Below, piece by piece: positions 16,703 to 25,826 of a stretch of DNA of 64,000 nucleotides (position 1 is its first letter; every line of letters starts with the position of its first letter). The stretch comes from CAZZKG01 sp964654825 (GTDB lineage: Bacteria; Gemmatimonadota; CAZMKB01). The notes below the pieces were generated by a model. The model was not told the DNA's origin and did not search any database. It was given only the letters and a program-made list of their open reading frames with translations. The position numbers and the translations under genes were made by a program. Location of the stretch: positions 32,552 through 96,551 of the forward strand of contig CAZZKG010000007.1 in assembly GCA_964654825.1 (NCBI GenBank), read 5' to 3'.

Positions 16703-17959
16703 TCATGGAGAGGCTTGTGCACCATCAGGCAGGAGGGACTTCCCTCGAACAAAAAGATAGACAATCACCACCAGAGCCACGGCAGCGAGGATCCAGAACG
16801 GGCTTGTGATACCGAAGGAGTCGGAGAGAAATCCTGCCAGGAAAGAGAACACCGCGCCTCCCATGATCTGGAGGTTGGCAACGATGCTGAACGCACTCGG
16901 CCCACTCGAGTCTTGTATGTTTTTCCCCACACATGAGAGCAGACATGGATAGGTCAAAAAGATAAAAAAACCGAATAAAACCATTGTTGCAACAGCAAGT
17001 GTGGTGTTCTGCGTCAGGCTGAGTGTGATCGCACTCACGAGGACGACCGTGTATGAGAGTAGAAGAAGTACCCGGTGCCCCATGTGGGGGACGATTTTTC
17101 CATAGAGCAGTGATGATATGGTACCGGCGCCGATCCATGCTGCGAGAAAATAACCGGTGTGGGAAAGGGAGACAGCCATCCTGTGATGAAACAGGGAGGG
17201 TGCGTAGCCGATGACGATCGCCCATGAGATCCCTCCGAGTATAAATGCGGGGACGAGAGGTTTGATGCTACCGAATGATTCTCTCCAGGAAAAGCCTTTC
17301 GAGGCGGTAGTCCCCGCTTCTCGTGAGGCCGGTGCCCTGGTCCGCGAGCTCAACACGAAGCCTGAGACACTGACCATGACTGCGATCAACGCCCAGGTCA
17401 GCAGGGGAGCTCTCCAGCCCATTCGTTCCGCAAGAAACCCACCGGTGATGAAGGACATGAAAACACCGAGGTCCCCCATCGCGCTCTGGATACCCATGGC
17501 TCTGTCGAGCCTCCTCCCCCTTGCGAGGGAATTGATCCACGCGATCCCCACCGGGTGATAGAAACTGGTCGCAGTCCGGAACAGGAGAAACATCAGGAGG
17601 AAGGTGAGAAACCTCTCCGTCCTGGTGAGCAGGAGGAGAGATATCCCGAGACCCATGATCGCGGAAGGGAGGATCTTCCTGAAATACCCCTCTCGTGCAT
17701 AGGTCCCTATGAGAAACTGGATCAGGATGGTGACGCACAATCCCGCGAGAAACAGCGTGCCGATGTAGGAATACCGGCTTATGATGTACCGCTGGTCATA
17801 GAGAAGCGGATAGATCGTGGGAAGCGATACGACCGCGGCATCGTTTACGAAGTGAAACAGGGAGATCGTGAAAATGTGACGCGTGATCCCCGGTCCACCC
17901 GCCCTGGGGGTTCCTTCCGGTCTCGTTATTTCACCCGTCGCGTTTTTTGTTGCTTCCAC
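16703..17959 (-). CDS. Major facilitator superfamily transporter, fosmidomycin-resistance-like
   Basis: A 418-residue, roughly 12-helix inner-membrane transporter. After a polar N-terminus the first helix carries HFVNDAAVVSLPTIYPLLY, reminiscent of the Fsr/fosmidomycin-resistance branch. Other family-like stretches are QSAMGDLGVFMSFITGGFLA and GLGISLLLLTR. GTG 17959 is the start, with AGGAG 6 nt upstream. The gene is convergent with the metalloprotease and divergent from the HU gene. The substrate cannot be inferred, and antibiotic efflux is not demonstrated. Confidence 0.8.
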   Translation of the reverse strand: MEATKNATGEITRPEGTPRAGGPGITRHIFTISLFHFVNDAAVVSLPTIYPLLYDQRYIISRYSYIGTLFLAGLCVTILIQFLIGTYAREGYFRKILPSAIMGLGISLLLLTRTERFLTFLLMFLLFRTATSFYHPVGIAWINSLARGRRLDRAMGIQSAMGDLGVFMSFITGGFLAERMGWRAPLLTWALIAVMVSVSGFVLSSRTRAPASREAGTTASKGFSWRESFGSIKPLVPAFILGGISWAIVIGYAPSLFHHRMAVSLSHTGYFLAAWIGAGTISSLLYGKIVPHMGHRVLLLLSYTVVLVSAITLSLTQNTTLAVATMVLFGFFIFLTYPCLLSCVGKNIQDSSGPSAFSIVANLQIMGGAVFSFLAGFLSDSFGITSPFWILAAVALVVIVYLFVRGKSLLPDGAQASP

Positions 17960-18106
17960 AATTACTCCTGCTCAATCGGAATACGCCGCGTGGTTCTGCA
18001 GCACCTGCAGGGCCAGGGAACCCCCGGGCATAATACATCATTATGAGTATACCTGGGAGGTTTTGCAAGGTGTTCGGGCGGGCAGGAGATTTCCGGAAAA
18101 ATAGAG

Positions 18107-18135
18107 TTGACAGAAGTGTGCGAGAATACTAAAGT
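18107..18135 (+). promoter_or_regulatory. Candidate promoter for the HU gene
   Basis: TTGACA (18107-18112), a 17-bp spacer, and TAAAGT (18130-18135). The -35 is exact; the -10 is weak. Confidence 0.4.
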
Positions 18136-18174
18136 TAAGTGGAACGATTCAAAATCTTCGACCGGAGGTGATGA

Positions 18175-18468
18175 ATGAACAAAGCTGAACTCGTTGAAGC
18201 CCTCATCAACAAGACAGGCTTGAGCTCTAAAGATGCCAAGCGGACAATCGAAGCACTCTTCAGCACCGATCCAGGGACCGGGATCATCGCTGCACAGCTC
18301 GATGAAGGTGAAAGAGTGCAGCTTACCGGATTTGGCACGTTCGAAACCAGGCAGAGGAAGGCCCGCACAGGGAGAAATCCTCAGACCAACGAAGCAATTC
18401 ATATCCCGGGACGGCGATACCCGACTTTCAAGCCGGGGAAAGCTCTCAAAGAACGAGTGAGGGAATAG
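18175..18468 (+). CDS. HU/IHF-family nucleoid DNA-binding protein
   Basis: A 97-residue histone-like protein. The N-terminal helices (MNKAELVEALINKTGLSSKDAKR) and the beta-arm region (GFGTFETRQRKARTGRNPQT, then PTFKPGKALKERV) are diagnostic of the family. It bends and compacts DNA. About six residues seem inserted around STDPGTGIIAAQ compared with typical 90-residue HU. GGAGGTGATGA precedes the ATG, giving a strong ribosome-binding site. It is a single-gene unit with its own promoter candidate and a strong terminator at 18494-18519. Confidence 0.95.
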   Translation: MNKAELVEALINKTGLSSKDAKRTIEALFSTDPGTGIIAAQLDEGERVQLTGFGTFETRQRKARTGRNPQTNEAIHIPGRRYPTFKPGKALKERVRE

Positions 18469-18493
18469 GGAACCACGGATTAGAACACTGTTC

Positions 18494-18519
18494 ATGGAGG
18501 CACCTGTGCCTCCATTTTT
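18494..18519 (+). terminator. Intrinsic terminator of the HU gene
   Basis: ATGGAGGCA (18494-18502) and TGCCTCCAT (18507-18515) form a perfect 9-bp stem with loop CCTG, followed by a T run. An ATG inside the stem opens a longer frame into the next gene but is not a credible start. Confidence 0.85.
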
Positions 18520-18580
18520 ATACCCCTCTGCTGTGAAACAAACTAACCCACTTCGGAGTATAAGGGTCAGAAAGGGGAGA

Positions 18581-21500
18581 ATGATTTTTCAATTCATGCA
18601 GAAAACACTTCGATCTGTTTTTATGTCCACGGTCGTACTGCTTCTTATGACACACACTCTCCCGGCGTATGAAACATGGACCTTGGGGCAGGGGGTAAGG
18701 CAGGATCGGCTGAAATGTCTGGGGTTCAATCTCCAGGCCCCTGCAGCAGAAACGTTCGTGGCCGGACCCGGTCTCATGAAGGCCCAGAGTCTCACCCACA
18801 CCGTGGGTGTTCTCCGTGTCGAGTTTCAGCCGGATCAGGATGACAGCACAACAGGAAACGGACTTTTCGGCAACCTCCCCTTCTTCCAGCCGATCGGACC
18901 CGATACGTTCGGTGTCGAAGTTGATCCCACCATAAACAGCAGATCACGGTTCTATTTTTACAAACACCTCCAGTGGGCGGGAGAGTACTTCGAGGTCGCA
19001 TCCGGTGGGCTCTTCACGTTTGCCGGTATGGACACAACCACCGACATTTCACCCATCATCCAGTTGAACAAAGAAATGGGGGCATACGGCGACAATAAAG
19101 AGTTTACCCAGAACATGATAACCTTCGTAAACGAATCCATCCAGATGGCTGACACGCTCACCTCGTTCGATTTTTCTCCCTACGACGCGCTGATCATCTT
19201 TCACGCCGGCGCCGGTGAGGAGTCGGATTTCGGTCCTCCGCCTCTCTATCCGGGAGATTCCCCACGGGATCTCCATTCCGCCTACATCCCGTTCGAAGCG
19301 CTCAGGGAATACCTGGGTGAGGGTGATCCCGCATACCGGGGGATCAAAACGGTGAATGCCCTGGGCGAGACCACTTACGTGAAGAATGCCCTCGTTCTGC
19401 CGGAGACGCTCATCCAGGACACGGTCTACAACCCGTCAGCCGTGTTTCTCGACATACTCGGGATAGTCCTGCATGAGTACGGGCACCATCTCGGCCTGCC
19501 GGATCTGTACGATCCGGCTCATCCCACGAGACCTGCCGTAGGTAACTTCGGTCTCATGGGAACCGGTGCCTACAACTCATCCGGACGGCTTCCCTCCGAA
19601 CCGATCGGGTGGTCAAAATACTACCTCGGCTGGGACGATGCATTCGAGATAAATTCCGACACCACCGGGGTGGAACTCTCAGCGATGGAGGGGGTCGGTT
19701 CGGGGAACAGGCTTCTCAGGATACCGATCTCTTCGTCCGAATACTACCTCCTCGAGAACCGGGTTCGTGACAGGGATTTCGATGGGGAGTTCCGTTTCTA
19801 TGATGTCGATGGTGATAACTGGCCGGATCTCGAGACCGATGGCTACCGCATGCCCGATGGGACGTATACCGAGTTCGATTACGCTCTCCCCGGTATCATC
19901 ACCTACCCTGATGATCCGCTCCCGGGGTCGGGGGTGTTCATCTGGCACATCGACAATGAAGTGATACGGGGCGCATTCGATCCGGATTTCAACAACAACT
20001 GTCTCAACTGCAACATCAACAGGCAGGGTGTCGATCTCGAAGAGGCTGACGGCATCCAGCACCTTGATGAGCTGTATCCTCAGACCATCGATCCAGGTTA
20101 CGGGTCGCCGTTCGATTCGTACGGAGGGAAGGTGGAAGGGATAAAAGATTTTGCATCTCTCAATCTACTGTTCGGCCCCTCGACTAATCCTTCTTCGACG
20201 AGTAACCTCGGCATGGCGACCAATATCAGCATATCCGGTTTCCGATCTCTCACCGTAAATCCCTCTCAGAGTCTGGTTGACACAATCGTCGGCATAGATG
20301 TGAGTTTCGAGGAACGGGTCGAAGGGTTCCCCGTTGTTCTCAGACTGGAGGACGCCCTGGACTTCGAAGAAGATCCTTCGCTGTTCGAAGAAAATTCGAT
20401 GGCATTTGCCGACCTGGATGGTGACGAGAGTGCCGAAATCGTGACTGTAACGGCAGAGGGAGACCTCTATGTAATAGATTCGAGCGGCAATTTTTATCCG
20501 GAAGGCTCATCCGAACCCACTCCCTATGCTTCTGTGAATCGGAATGTGCACTCGTCCCCGGCCCTCGGTGATCTGGATGGGGATGAGATGGCCGATCTCG
20601 AGATCACCCTCCTGTCAGACGACGGTTCTCTTTACGCATTTTCATCACGGGGGCCCTCCGGTGGGGATGTGATACTCCCCGGTTTCCCGGTGACCTTCGA
20701 GGGGACGGTTCATCACGGGCCTCTGTGTTTCGATGTGGACGGCAACGGACTCTGCGAAGTGATAACCACGTCGCTTACCCAGAACGGACTCACGATACAT
20801 GTAACAGACGGCTCCGGATCGTCCCTGGAAGGCTGGCCGCTCGTGCTCGAAGGTGAATCGTCGGGTTTTCCTGTGATTTATCCGCACATCGAATCGGGTA
20901 CGAAAGCTGATAGTGCCGACATCGTTTTCGCAAGTTCGGAAGGTACGGTGTACCGGATCTCGAAGCGTGGTAATGTACTCTGGCAGGTGTCGCTCGGTTC
21001 AGAGATACGGGTACCGCCAGTTCTGGCCGACTTAGACCGGGATGGCGACCGGGACGGAGACAACATCGCCGAAGTCATCGGCGATCTCGAGATCGCCGTC
21101 GGGACGCTTTCGGGTCAGGTACACGTGATTACGGCCGAGGGGGGTGAGTTACCGGGAGGACCGCAGTCCACAAGCGGACAAATACGATCACCGATCGCGG
21201 CGTCGGATGTCGATCGGGATGGATTCGTCGAACTGATCGTTCTGACGGAGAGTCCATGGGAACTGCATCTCTTCCGTCTCAACAATTCGAGCGATGCTCT
21301 CCTCAGGGTGCGAAACTTCCCTAAACAGGTCATTACTCAGTCCTTCGACGGCTCGAAGCAGTATTACTCGTCACCGGTGATAGCCGACATAGACACAGGT
21401 TTGATCAATAATCGCCGCGGCGAAGAGATCCTCTTCGGGACTCAGGACGACCGCGTACTTGTCTATGATGTTTCAACAGCTTCGGCTCCCATCAAGGAAT

Positions 21501-22030
21501 ATCCCCTCGGGGGCAATATGATCTCGAGTCCTGTAGTCGGTGACCTGGATGGCGATGGTGATCTCGATATCATGGCGGCGGATGACAGAGGGTATGTGTA
21601 TGCGTGGAGTACCGGCAGCCCAACGGCGGAGACACGGATCTCCTGGGGTCAGCTCGGAAGTGTTCCGGGGCGGACCTATGCCAATATCGACAGCCTTGTC
21701 ATGGCCATCCCGAGCGAGGCGCCGGTCTGGAGCGAGGACAGTGTCTATGTGTATCCGAATCCATACATGACCCGTGATCATGCGAGAGCGACACTCCATT
21801 TCGAAGTGGATACCCAGTTCACCGATACCCGCGTATATGTGTACGACGTTTCCGGCCGGAAAGTAAAGACGATCGATCTATTCGATAATACTCCGAAACA
21901 GAGTGGAGATTTCTGGGCGACTCTCGATATCGATGATCTCTCGAGCGGAGTGTACATCCTCGCACTCGAAGTCACCACTTCCCCCGGAGGGAAGAAACGG
22001 CTGTTCAAGAAATTTGCGGTCGTAAGGTAA
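18581..22030 (+). CDS. Secreted M6-like metalloprotease with FG-GAP/VCBS repeats and C-terminal T9SS-type sorting domain
   Basis: An 1149-residue exported protein. After a signal peptide (about residues 1-32) comes a peptidase domain with H298-E299-x2-H302 in HEYGHHLGLPDLYD, the M6 (immune inhibitor A) pattern, followed by GLMGTGAYNSSG. From about residue 600 there are repeated calcium-loop motifs (FADLDGDESAEIV, LGDLDGDEMADLE, VADLDGDGDLDI-type), as in FG-GAP/VCBS propellers. The last about 95 residues (VYPNPYMTRDHARATLHF, VYVYDVSGRKVKTI, SSGVYILALEV) form a FlgD-like/T9SS type A sorting domain. ATG 18581 follows AGGGGAGA closely; ATG 18596 is an alternative. A PorV-like gene follows 41 bp later. 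Confidence 0.87.
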   Translation: MIFQFMQKTLRSVFMSTVVLLLMTHTLPAYETWTLGQGVRQDRLKCLGFNLQAPAAETFVAGPGLMKAQSLTHTVGVLRVEFQPDQDDSTTGNGLFGNLPFFQPIGPDTFGVEVDPTINSRSRFYFYKHLQWAGEYFEVASGGLFTFAGMDTTTDISPIIQLNKEMGAYGDNKEFTQNMITFVNESIQMADTLTSFDFSPYDALIIFHAGAGEESDFGPPPLYPGDSPRDLHSAYIPFEALREYLGEGDPAYRGIKTVNALGETTYVKNALVLPETLIQDTVYNPSAVFLDILGIVLHEYGHHLGLPDLYDPAHPTRPAVGNFGLMGTGAYNSSGRLPSEPIGWSKYYLGWDDAFEINSDTTGVELSAMEGVGSGNRLLRIPISSSEYYLLENRVRDRDFDGEFRFYDVDGDNWPDLETDGYRMPDGTYTEFDYALPGIITYPDDPLPGSGVFIWHIDNEVIRGAFDPDFNNNCLNCNINRQGVDLEEADGIQHLDELYPQTIDPGYGSPFDSYGGKVEGIKDFASLNLLFGPSTNPSSTSNLGMATNISISGFRSLTVNPSQSLVDTIVGIDVSFEERVEGFPVVLRLEDALDFEEDPSLFEENSMAFADLDGDESAEIVTVTAEGDLYVIDSSGNFYPEGSSEPTPYASVNRNVHSSPALGDLDGDEMADLEITLLSDDGSLYAFSSRGPSGGDVILPGFPVTFEGTVHHGPLCFDVDGNGLCEVITTSLTQNGLTIHVTDGSGSSLEGWPLVLEGESSGFPVIYPHIESGTKADSADIVFASSEGTVYRISKRGNVLWQVSLGSEIRVPPVLADLDRDGDRDGDNIAEVIGDLEIAVGTLSGQVHVITAEGGELPGGPQSTSGQIRSPIAASDVDRDGFVELIVLTESPWELHLFRLNNSSDALLRVRNFPKQVITQSFDGSKQYYSSPVIADIDTGLINNRRGEEILFGTQDDRVLVYDVSTASAPIKEYPLGGNMISSPVVGDLDGDGDLDIMAADDRGYVYAWSTGSPTAETRISWGQLGSVPGRTYANIDSLVMAIPSEAPVWSEDSVYVYPNPYMTRDHARATLHFEVDTQFTDTRVYVYDVSGRKVKTIDLFDNTPKQSGDFWATLDIDDLSSGVYILALEVTTSPGGKKRLFKKFAVVR

Positions 22031-22071
22031 ATTATTATCTTATTACCTGTTCTGATAGAAGGAGTTCCGTT

Positions 22072-22992
22072 ATGATACTGCGAATTATGAAAACACAGGT
22101 ACTCCTGTTTCTGTTCGGGATACTCCTGGCCGGGACACTCTCTGCCGCCGACCGGACAGGCAGCGGACTTGCTTTTCTGAGGATCGGTGTCGGTGCCCGT
22201 GCCTCGGCTATGGGTGAAGCATTTACCGCCGTGAGTGACGACGCGTCCGCCACTTACTGGAACCCGGCCGGACTGGCACTAGTCGAAGGTACCGAGGTCA
22301 TGTTCATGAACAACTCTTTCATTCAGGACATCTCTCAGGAATTTATCGCCGTCACCTCCGATCTCGGCAATCTGCACATCGGGGGAGCTTTCAACCTGGT
22401 CAGCCTCGGAACTCTCGAGAGGCGGGATGAGAGAGGTGACTTCAGGGGCGAGTTCAAACCATTCGACCTCGCCGCTTCATTCAGCGCGGCGTATTCTCCT
22501 CTCGACTGGGTCGACGTCGGCGGGACGGTAAAAGGTGTCATAGAGGACATCGACACCGAAACCGCCTATGGAGCGCTGGTGGATGTCGGTGTCCTGGCCC
22601 GGCTGCCTGTCGAGGGTCTCTCGGCGGGATTCGTGGCACAGAACATCGGACCGAGTATCAAATTCATCAGTGATCCTTTTGATGCTCCCAGGACCTACCG
22701 CGGCGGTGCTTCCTTCGTCCACCGGCTGCCCGGTTTCTCGAGCCGCGCAGGTGTGGCAGTGGACCTCGTCTTTCCAATGGACGATGATACCCAGGTGAAC
22801 GTCGGTGGTGAGTGGACTTACAAAGATTTCGTTTCCGGAAGGGTTGGCTACAGGAGTGGTGCAGACTCTCAGGGGGTGACGACCGGACTCGGGGTGTATT
22901 ACAAACAATTTATCGTCGATTACGCCTACGTACCATTTTCAGAGCACCTCGGGAACACTCACCGTATCGGAGTTTCTTACCGGTTCAGGTAA
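22072..22992 (+). CDS. PorV/PorQ-family outer-membrane protein
   Basis: A 306-residue protein with a signal peptide (LLFLFGILLAGTLSAADR) and the PorV/PorQ signature FLRIGVGARASAMGEAFTAV followed by ATYWNPAGLALVEG. The rest is beta-rich with alternating hydrophobic strands and ends in RIGVSYRFR, a terminal aromatic/Arg strand typical of barrels. PorV is the T9SS shuttle that carries cargo from the translocon to the attachment complex; PorQ-like and UPF0164 relatives have less certain roles. AAGGAG is well placed. Its location right after a protein with a T9SS-type sorting domain supports a secretion role. Confidence 0.82.
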   Translation: MILRIMKTQVLLFLFGILLAGTLSAADRTGSGLAFLRIGVGARASAMGEAFTAVSDDASATYWNPAGLALVEGTEVMFMNNSFIQDISQEFIAVTSDLGNLHIGGAFNLVSLGTLERRDERGDFRGEFKPFDLAASFSAAYSPLDWVDVGGTVKGVIEDIDTETAYGALVDVGVLARLPVEGLSAGFVAQNIGPSIKFISDPFDAPRTYRGGASFVHRLPGFSSRAGVAVDLVFPMDDDTQVNVGGEWTYKDFVSGRVGYRSGADSQGVTTGLGVYYKQFIVDYAYVPFSEHLGNTHRIGVSYRFR

Positions 22993-23079
22993 CTCTCCGC
23001 CGAAGCAAGCCTTGTGGATGGATTCCGGCCGGATTATCTTTCATCCTGCACGTTGATGCACAGAGCCGGGAGCTTCATT

Positions 23080-25815
23080 ATGTCTTTGTCTCTTCCTGAT
23101 TTTTTCACCATAGCTCATCCCGGGTCCTCACAGACCGGGACCATCCTGGTCAGGCAGTTCAAGGAGGGGAAAGCTGCCGGGAGGGCCGGGAAGGGAAAAA
23201 AAGCAGTCTGTGACGCGGCAGGGGAGTCACTCCCCATTATCGGTCATGGTCTGCGGCCGCAACTGTTGTCCGACATCACCGGTTTGGAAAATATCGAATA
23301 CATCGATTCCGAATTGTTCTCCCGGGTGGTGACTCCCACTCTTTCCTCGTTCGACCTCGAGAGCCTGTGTGTCAGCTTCGACATCCCGAATCGGGGGGAT
23401 GCTGCGCTCTGCACCGGTAAAATATTCCTTCACCTTCTTGAGCTGGCCTCGAGAATCGACGTCTCGACTGCTCGCCGGATATCCAATCTTCTTCTCCTGT
23501 CGGGCGATCGTCATCTCTCCCGTCTCTTCAGGAGTCTAGACCATGTCCCCGCACAGCAGGGTCAAAACGTTCGTCCCACCGGCAGGAAAAAAGAGCAGGG
23601 TGTGAATCCCGAAACAGGCCGCGGCTCGAGGGCACGGGAAGCCGGAGTCCTGAGAGAGGAAGTCTCAGATATACTCGGAGAAAGAGGAACTCTCTCCTCG
23701 GTTCTGGATGGATTCGAAGTCCGAACCGAACAGCTCGACATGGCGGGTGCCGTGATGGATACGGTGAACGGCAGCGGGACACTCCTTGCCGAGGCCGGTA
23801 CCGGTACCGGGAAATCCTTTGCCTATCTTGTCTCATCCATCCTGCGCGCTGTACGGTGCGGCGAGAGGGTCGTCGTTTCGACCAATACGAAAAACCTGCA
23901 GGATCAGCTCTACCAGAAGGACCTTCCCGTGCTTGAGAAGGCCTTCCCCGTTCCATTCACCTTCTGCCAGCTGAAAGGACGCCAGAACTACCTGTGCAGG
24001 GCACGGCTCGATGAACTCGTGGGGCAGATGGACCTCCCGCTCCCGGACCCTGCTGCCAGAGCGCTTATTCCGGTATATAGCTGGTCGAAGAATACCGAAA
24101 CGGGAGATATTGCGGAGAACGGGGCATTCGATCCTCAGAAGGAATCAGCCATATGGAAGAAGATCAATTGTGATGTCCGCTACTGCCCGTCCAGGGAAGA
24201 GCAGAGGGGATGTTTCCTCACCCGCGCCAGGCAGATTGCTCAGGAATCGGATGTCACCGTCATCAACCATGCGCTTCTCCTCAGCGATATCATCATGGAC
24301 CGGGCGATCCTCGGAGAGTATGATAACCTGGTAATCGACGAGGCTCACAACCTGGAAAAGGTGGCATACGAGCTGCTCGGCAGAAGCAGCGCTTACCCGA
24401 TGTTTTACCAGTTCTTCGAGCGGCAGTTCAGTAACAGCGAAAAGGGAGGATCGTTTTTGGAGACAGCGAGGAAACTCCGTAAATCCGGTACTGCTATCGA
24501 GAGGCGGCAGGTGAAGGAATTACTTGACGCGGTGAGGAGTTGCCGGAGTAAACTGTCACGGTTCTTCGGATCTCTCTCCGACTTCATCAGCTCGAAGCAG
24601 AAGAGCTACTCTCCGAAGCTGAGGTTTCTACCCGGGGATGACCTGTCAAGGCAGCTGTCGAATCGAGCTGAGGACGGGATTGGTGATCTCGAAACTGTCA
24701 GATCGCTGATGGGCAGGATTCTCCTCGAGTGCGTCGAACACCTTGGTGAAAACAAGGTGGAAACTCAATCGGAAGCGATCCTCAAAAAGATGTCAGGATC
24801 TATCGAAGAACTCACCGAGCTCACGGACACCCTCGAATTTATCACAGGGACCCCGGCCTGTGACTGGGTGTACTGGATCCAGGCTGACGGCCTCGGAGCC
24901 TCCGAATTCCTGGCGCTCCGTGCGTGCCCCATCGAGATCGCACCTCTCCTGAAGGAAAAAATTTATGATTCGACCAGATCGGTCATCCTCTCTTCGGCGA
25001 CGATGTCAATCGGCGGCGATTTCTCATTCTCTTCGAAAATCCTCGGTACCGATCTCCTCGATCCCGGGAACGTGACAACCTTCTCCGGAGGGACATCGTT
25101 TTCGCTCGAAAGTCAGGCTCTCCTCCTCCTGCCGACTTTCGTTCCTTCCGTCACGAGTGAACATTTCGTCGAAACCCTGCCTGACATGCTGGCAAGCGTC
25201 GTGGGGAAGGTCCCCGGTGGGACACTCATCCTGTTCACCTCGCGGGACTGGCTCAGGCGGGTCCATCTGAAGCTCAAACCGCTGCTCGAGTCGGAAGGTG
25301 TCTCCTGTCTCGCACAGGGATATGATGGGTCCAGAGAAGTCCTGCTCGAGAAGTTCAGGTCTGCCGGGAGGTCGGTACTTCTGGGGACGGACAGTTTCTG
25401 GGAAGGTATCGATGTGCCCGGCGATGCTCTTCAGCTGGTGGTTATTGTCAGGCTCCCGTTTCCCGTACCATCGGAACCGGTGACCGAGGCCATCTCCGGG
25501 TGTATGACCGCCCGTGGGGAAAATCCGTTTACCGACTACTCGCTTCCCCGTGCCTGTATCAAGCTGAAACAGGGTTTCGGCAGGTTGATCCGAAGTTGTG
25601 AGGACAGGGGAGCGGTTTTGATACTCGACAGGAGAATCGTCGAAAAACGCTACGGGAGCGCCCTCAGACGCGCTCTCCCGGTCGAGCCGCTTGTCGTGAA
25701 GCATCGCGATGATATGATCACCATACTCGGCAGATGGTTCGAATACACCGGGGACGATTACAAATTGGCTGCTGATAAAGATAAAAGAAACAGACAAACA
25801 ATTGGTTACCCATGA
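23080..25815 (+). CDS. DinG/XPD-family ATP-dependent DNA helicase with degenerate exonuclease-like N-terminus
   Basis: A 911-residue superfamily 2 helicase. Walker A is AEAGTGTGKSFAYL near residues 237-250; the Walker B/DEAH box is IDEAHNLEK with D420. Cysteines in NYLC, NCDVRYC and RGC lie between the two, where XPD/DinG binds 4Fe-4S. C-terminal motifs FWEGIDVPGDAL and QGFGRLIRS complete the core. The first about 150 residues resemble the DnaQ-type exonuclease of Gram-positive DinG (FDLESLCVSFDIPNRGDAAL), but DxE and the other acidic motifs are not visible, so it is probably inactive. ATG 23080 has GGGAG upstream. Confidence 0.85.
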   Translation: MSLSLPDFFTIAHPGSSQTGTILVRQFKEGKAAGRAGKGKKAVCDAAGESLPIIGHGLRPQLLSDITGLENIEYIDSELFSRVVTPTLSSFDLESLCVSFDIPNRGDAALCTGKIFLHLLELASRIDVSTARRISNLLLLSGDRHLSRLFRSLDHVPAQQGQNVRPTGRKKEQGVNPETGRGSRAREAGVLREEVSDILGERGTLSSVLDGFEVRTEQLDMAGAVMDTVNGSGTLLAEAGTGTGKSFAYLVSSILRAVRCGERVVVSTNTKNLQDQLYQKDLPVLEKAFPVPFTFCQLKGRQNYLCRARLDELVGQMDLPLPDPAARALIPVYSWSKNTETGDIAENGAFDPQKESAIWKKINCDVRYCPSREEQRGCFLTRARQIAQESDVTVINHALLLSDIIMDRAILGEYDNLVIDEAHNLEKVAYELLGRSSAYPMFYQFFERQFSNSEKGGSFLETARKLRKSGTAIERRQVKELLDAVRSCRSKLSRFFGSLSDFISSKQKSYSPKLRFLPGDDLSRQLSNRAEDGIGDLETVRSLMGRILLECVEHLGENKVETQSEAILKKMSGSIEELTELTDTLEFITGTPACDWVYWIQADGLGASEFLALRACPIEIAPLLKEKIYDSTRSVILSSATMSIGGDFSFSSKILGTDLLDPGNVTTFSGGTSFSLESQALLLLPTFVPSVTSEHFVETLPDMLASVVGKVPGGTLILFTSRDWLRRVHLKLKPLLESEGVSCLAQGYDGSREVLLEKFRSAGRSVLLGTDSFWEGIDVPGDALQLVVIVRLPFPVPSEPVTEAISGCMTARGENPFTDYSLPRACIKLKQGFGRLIRSCEDRGAVLILDRRIVEKRYGSALRRALPVEPLVVKHRDDMITILGRWFEYTGDDYKLAADKDKRNRQTIGYP

Positions 25816-25826
25816 AGGAGGTGGAG

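Noticed and set aside
17555..18046. A 163-codon plus-strand open frame opposite the MFS gene
   Set aside because: It is antisense to strongly hydrophobic coding sequence, giving a charge-rich composition typical of such shadows.
18494..18580. In-frame N-terminal extension of the M6-like protease from ATG 18494
   Set aside because: That ATG lies in the stem of the HU terminator, and the signal peptide fits a start at 18581 or 18596.
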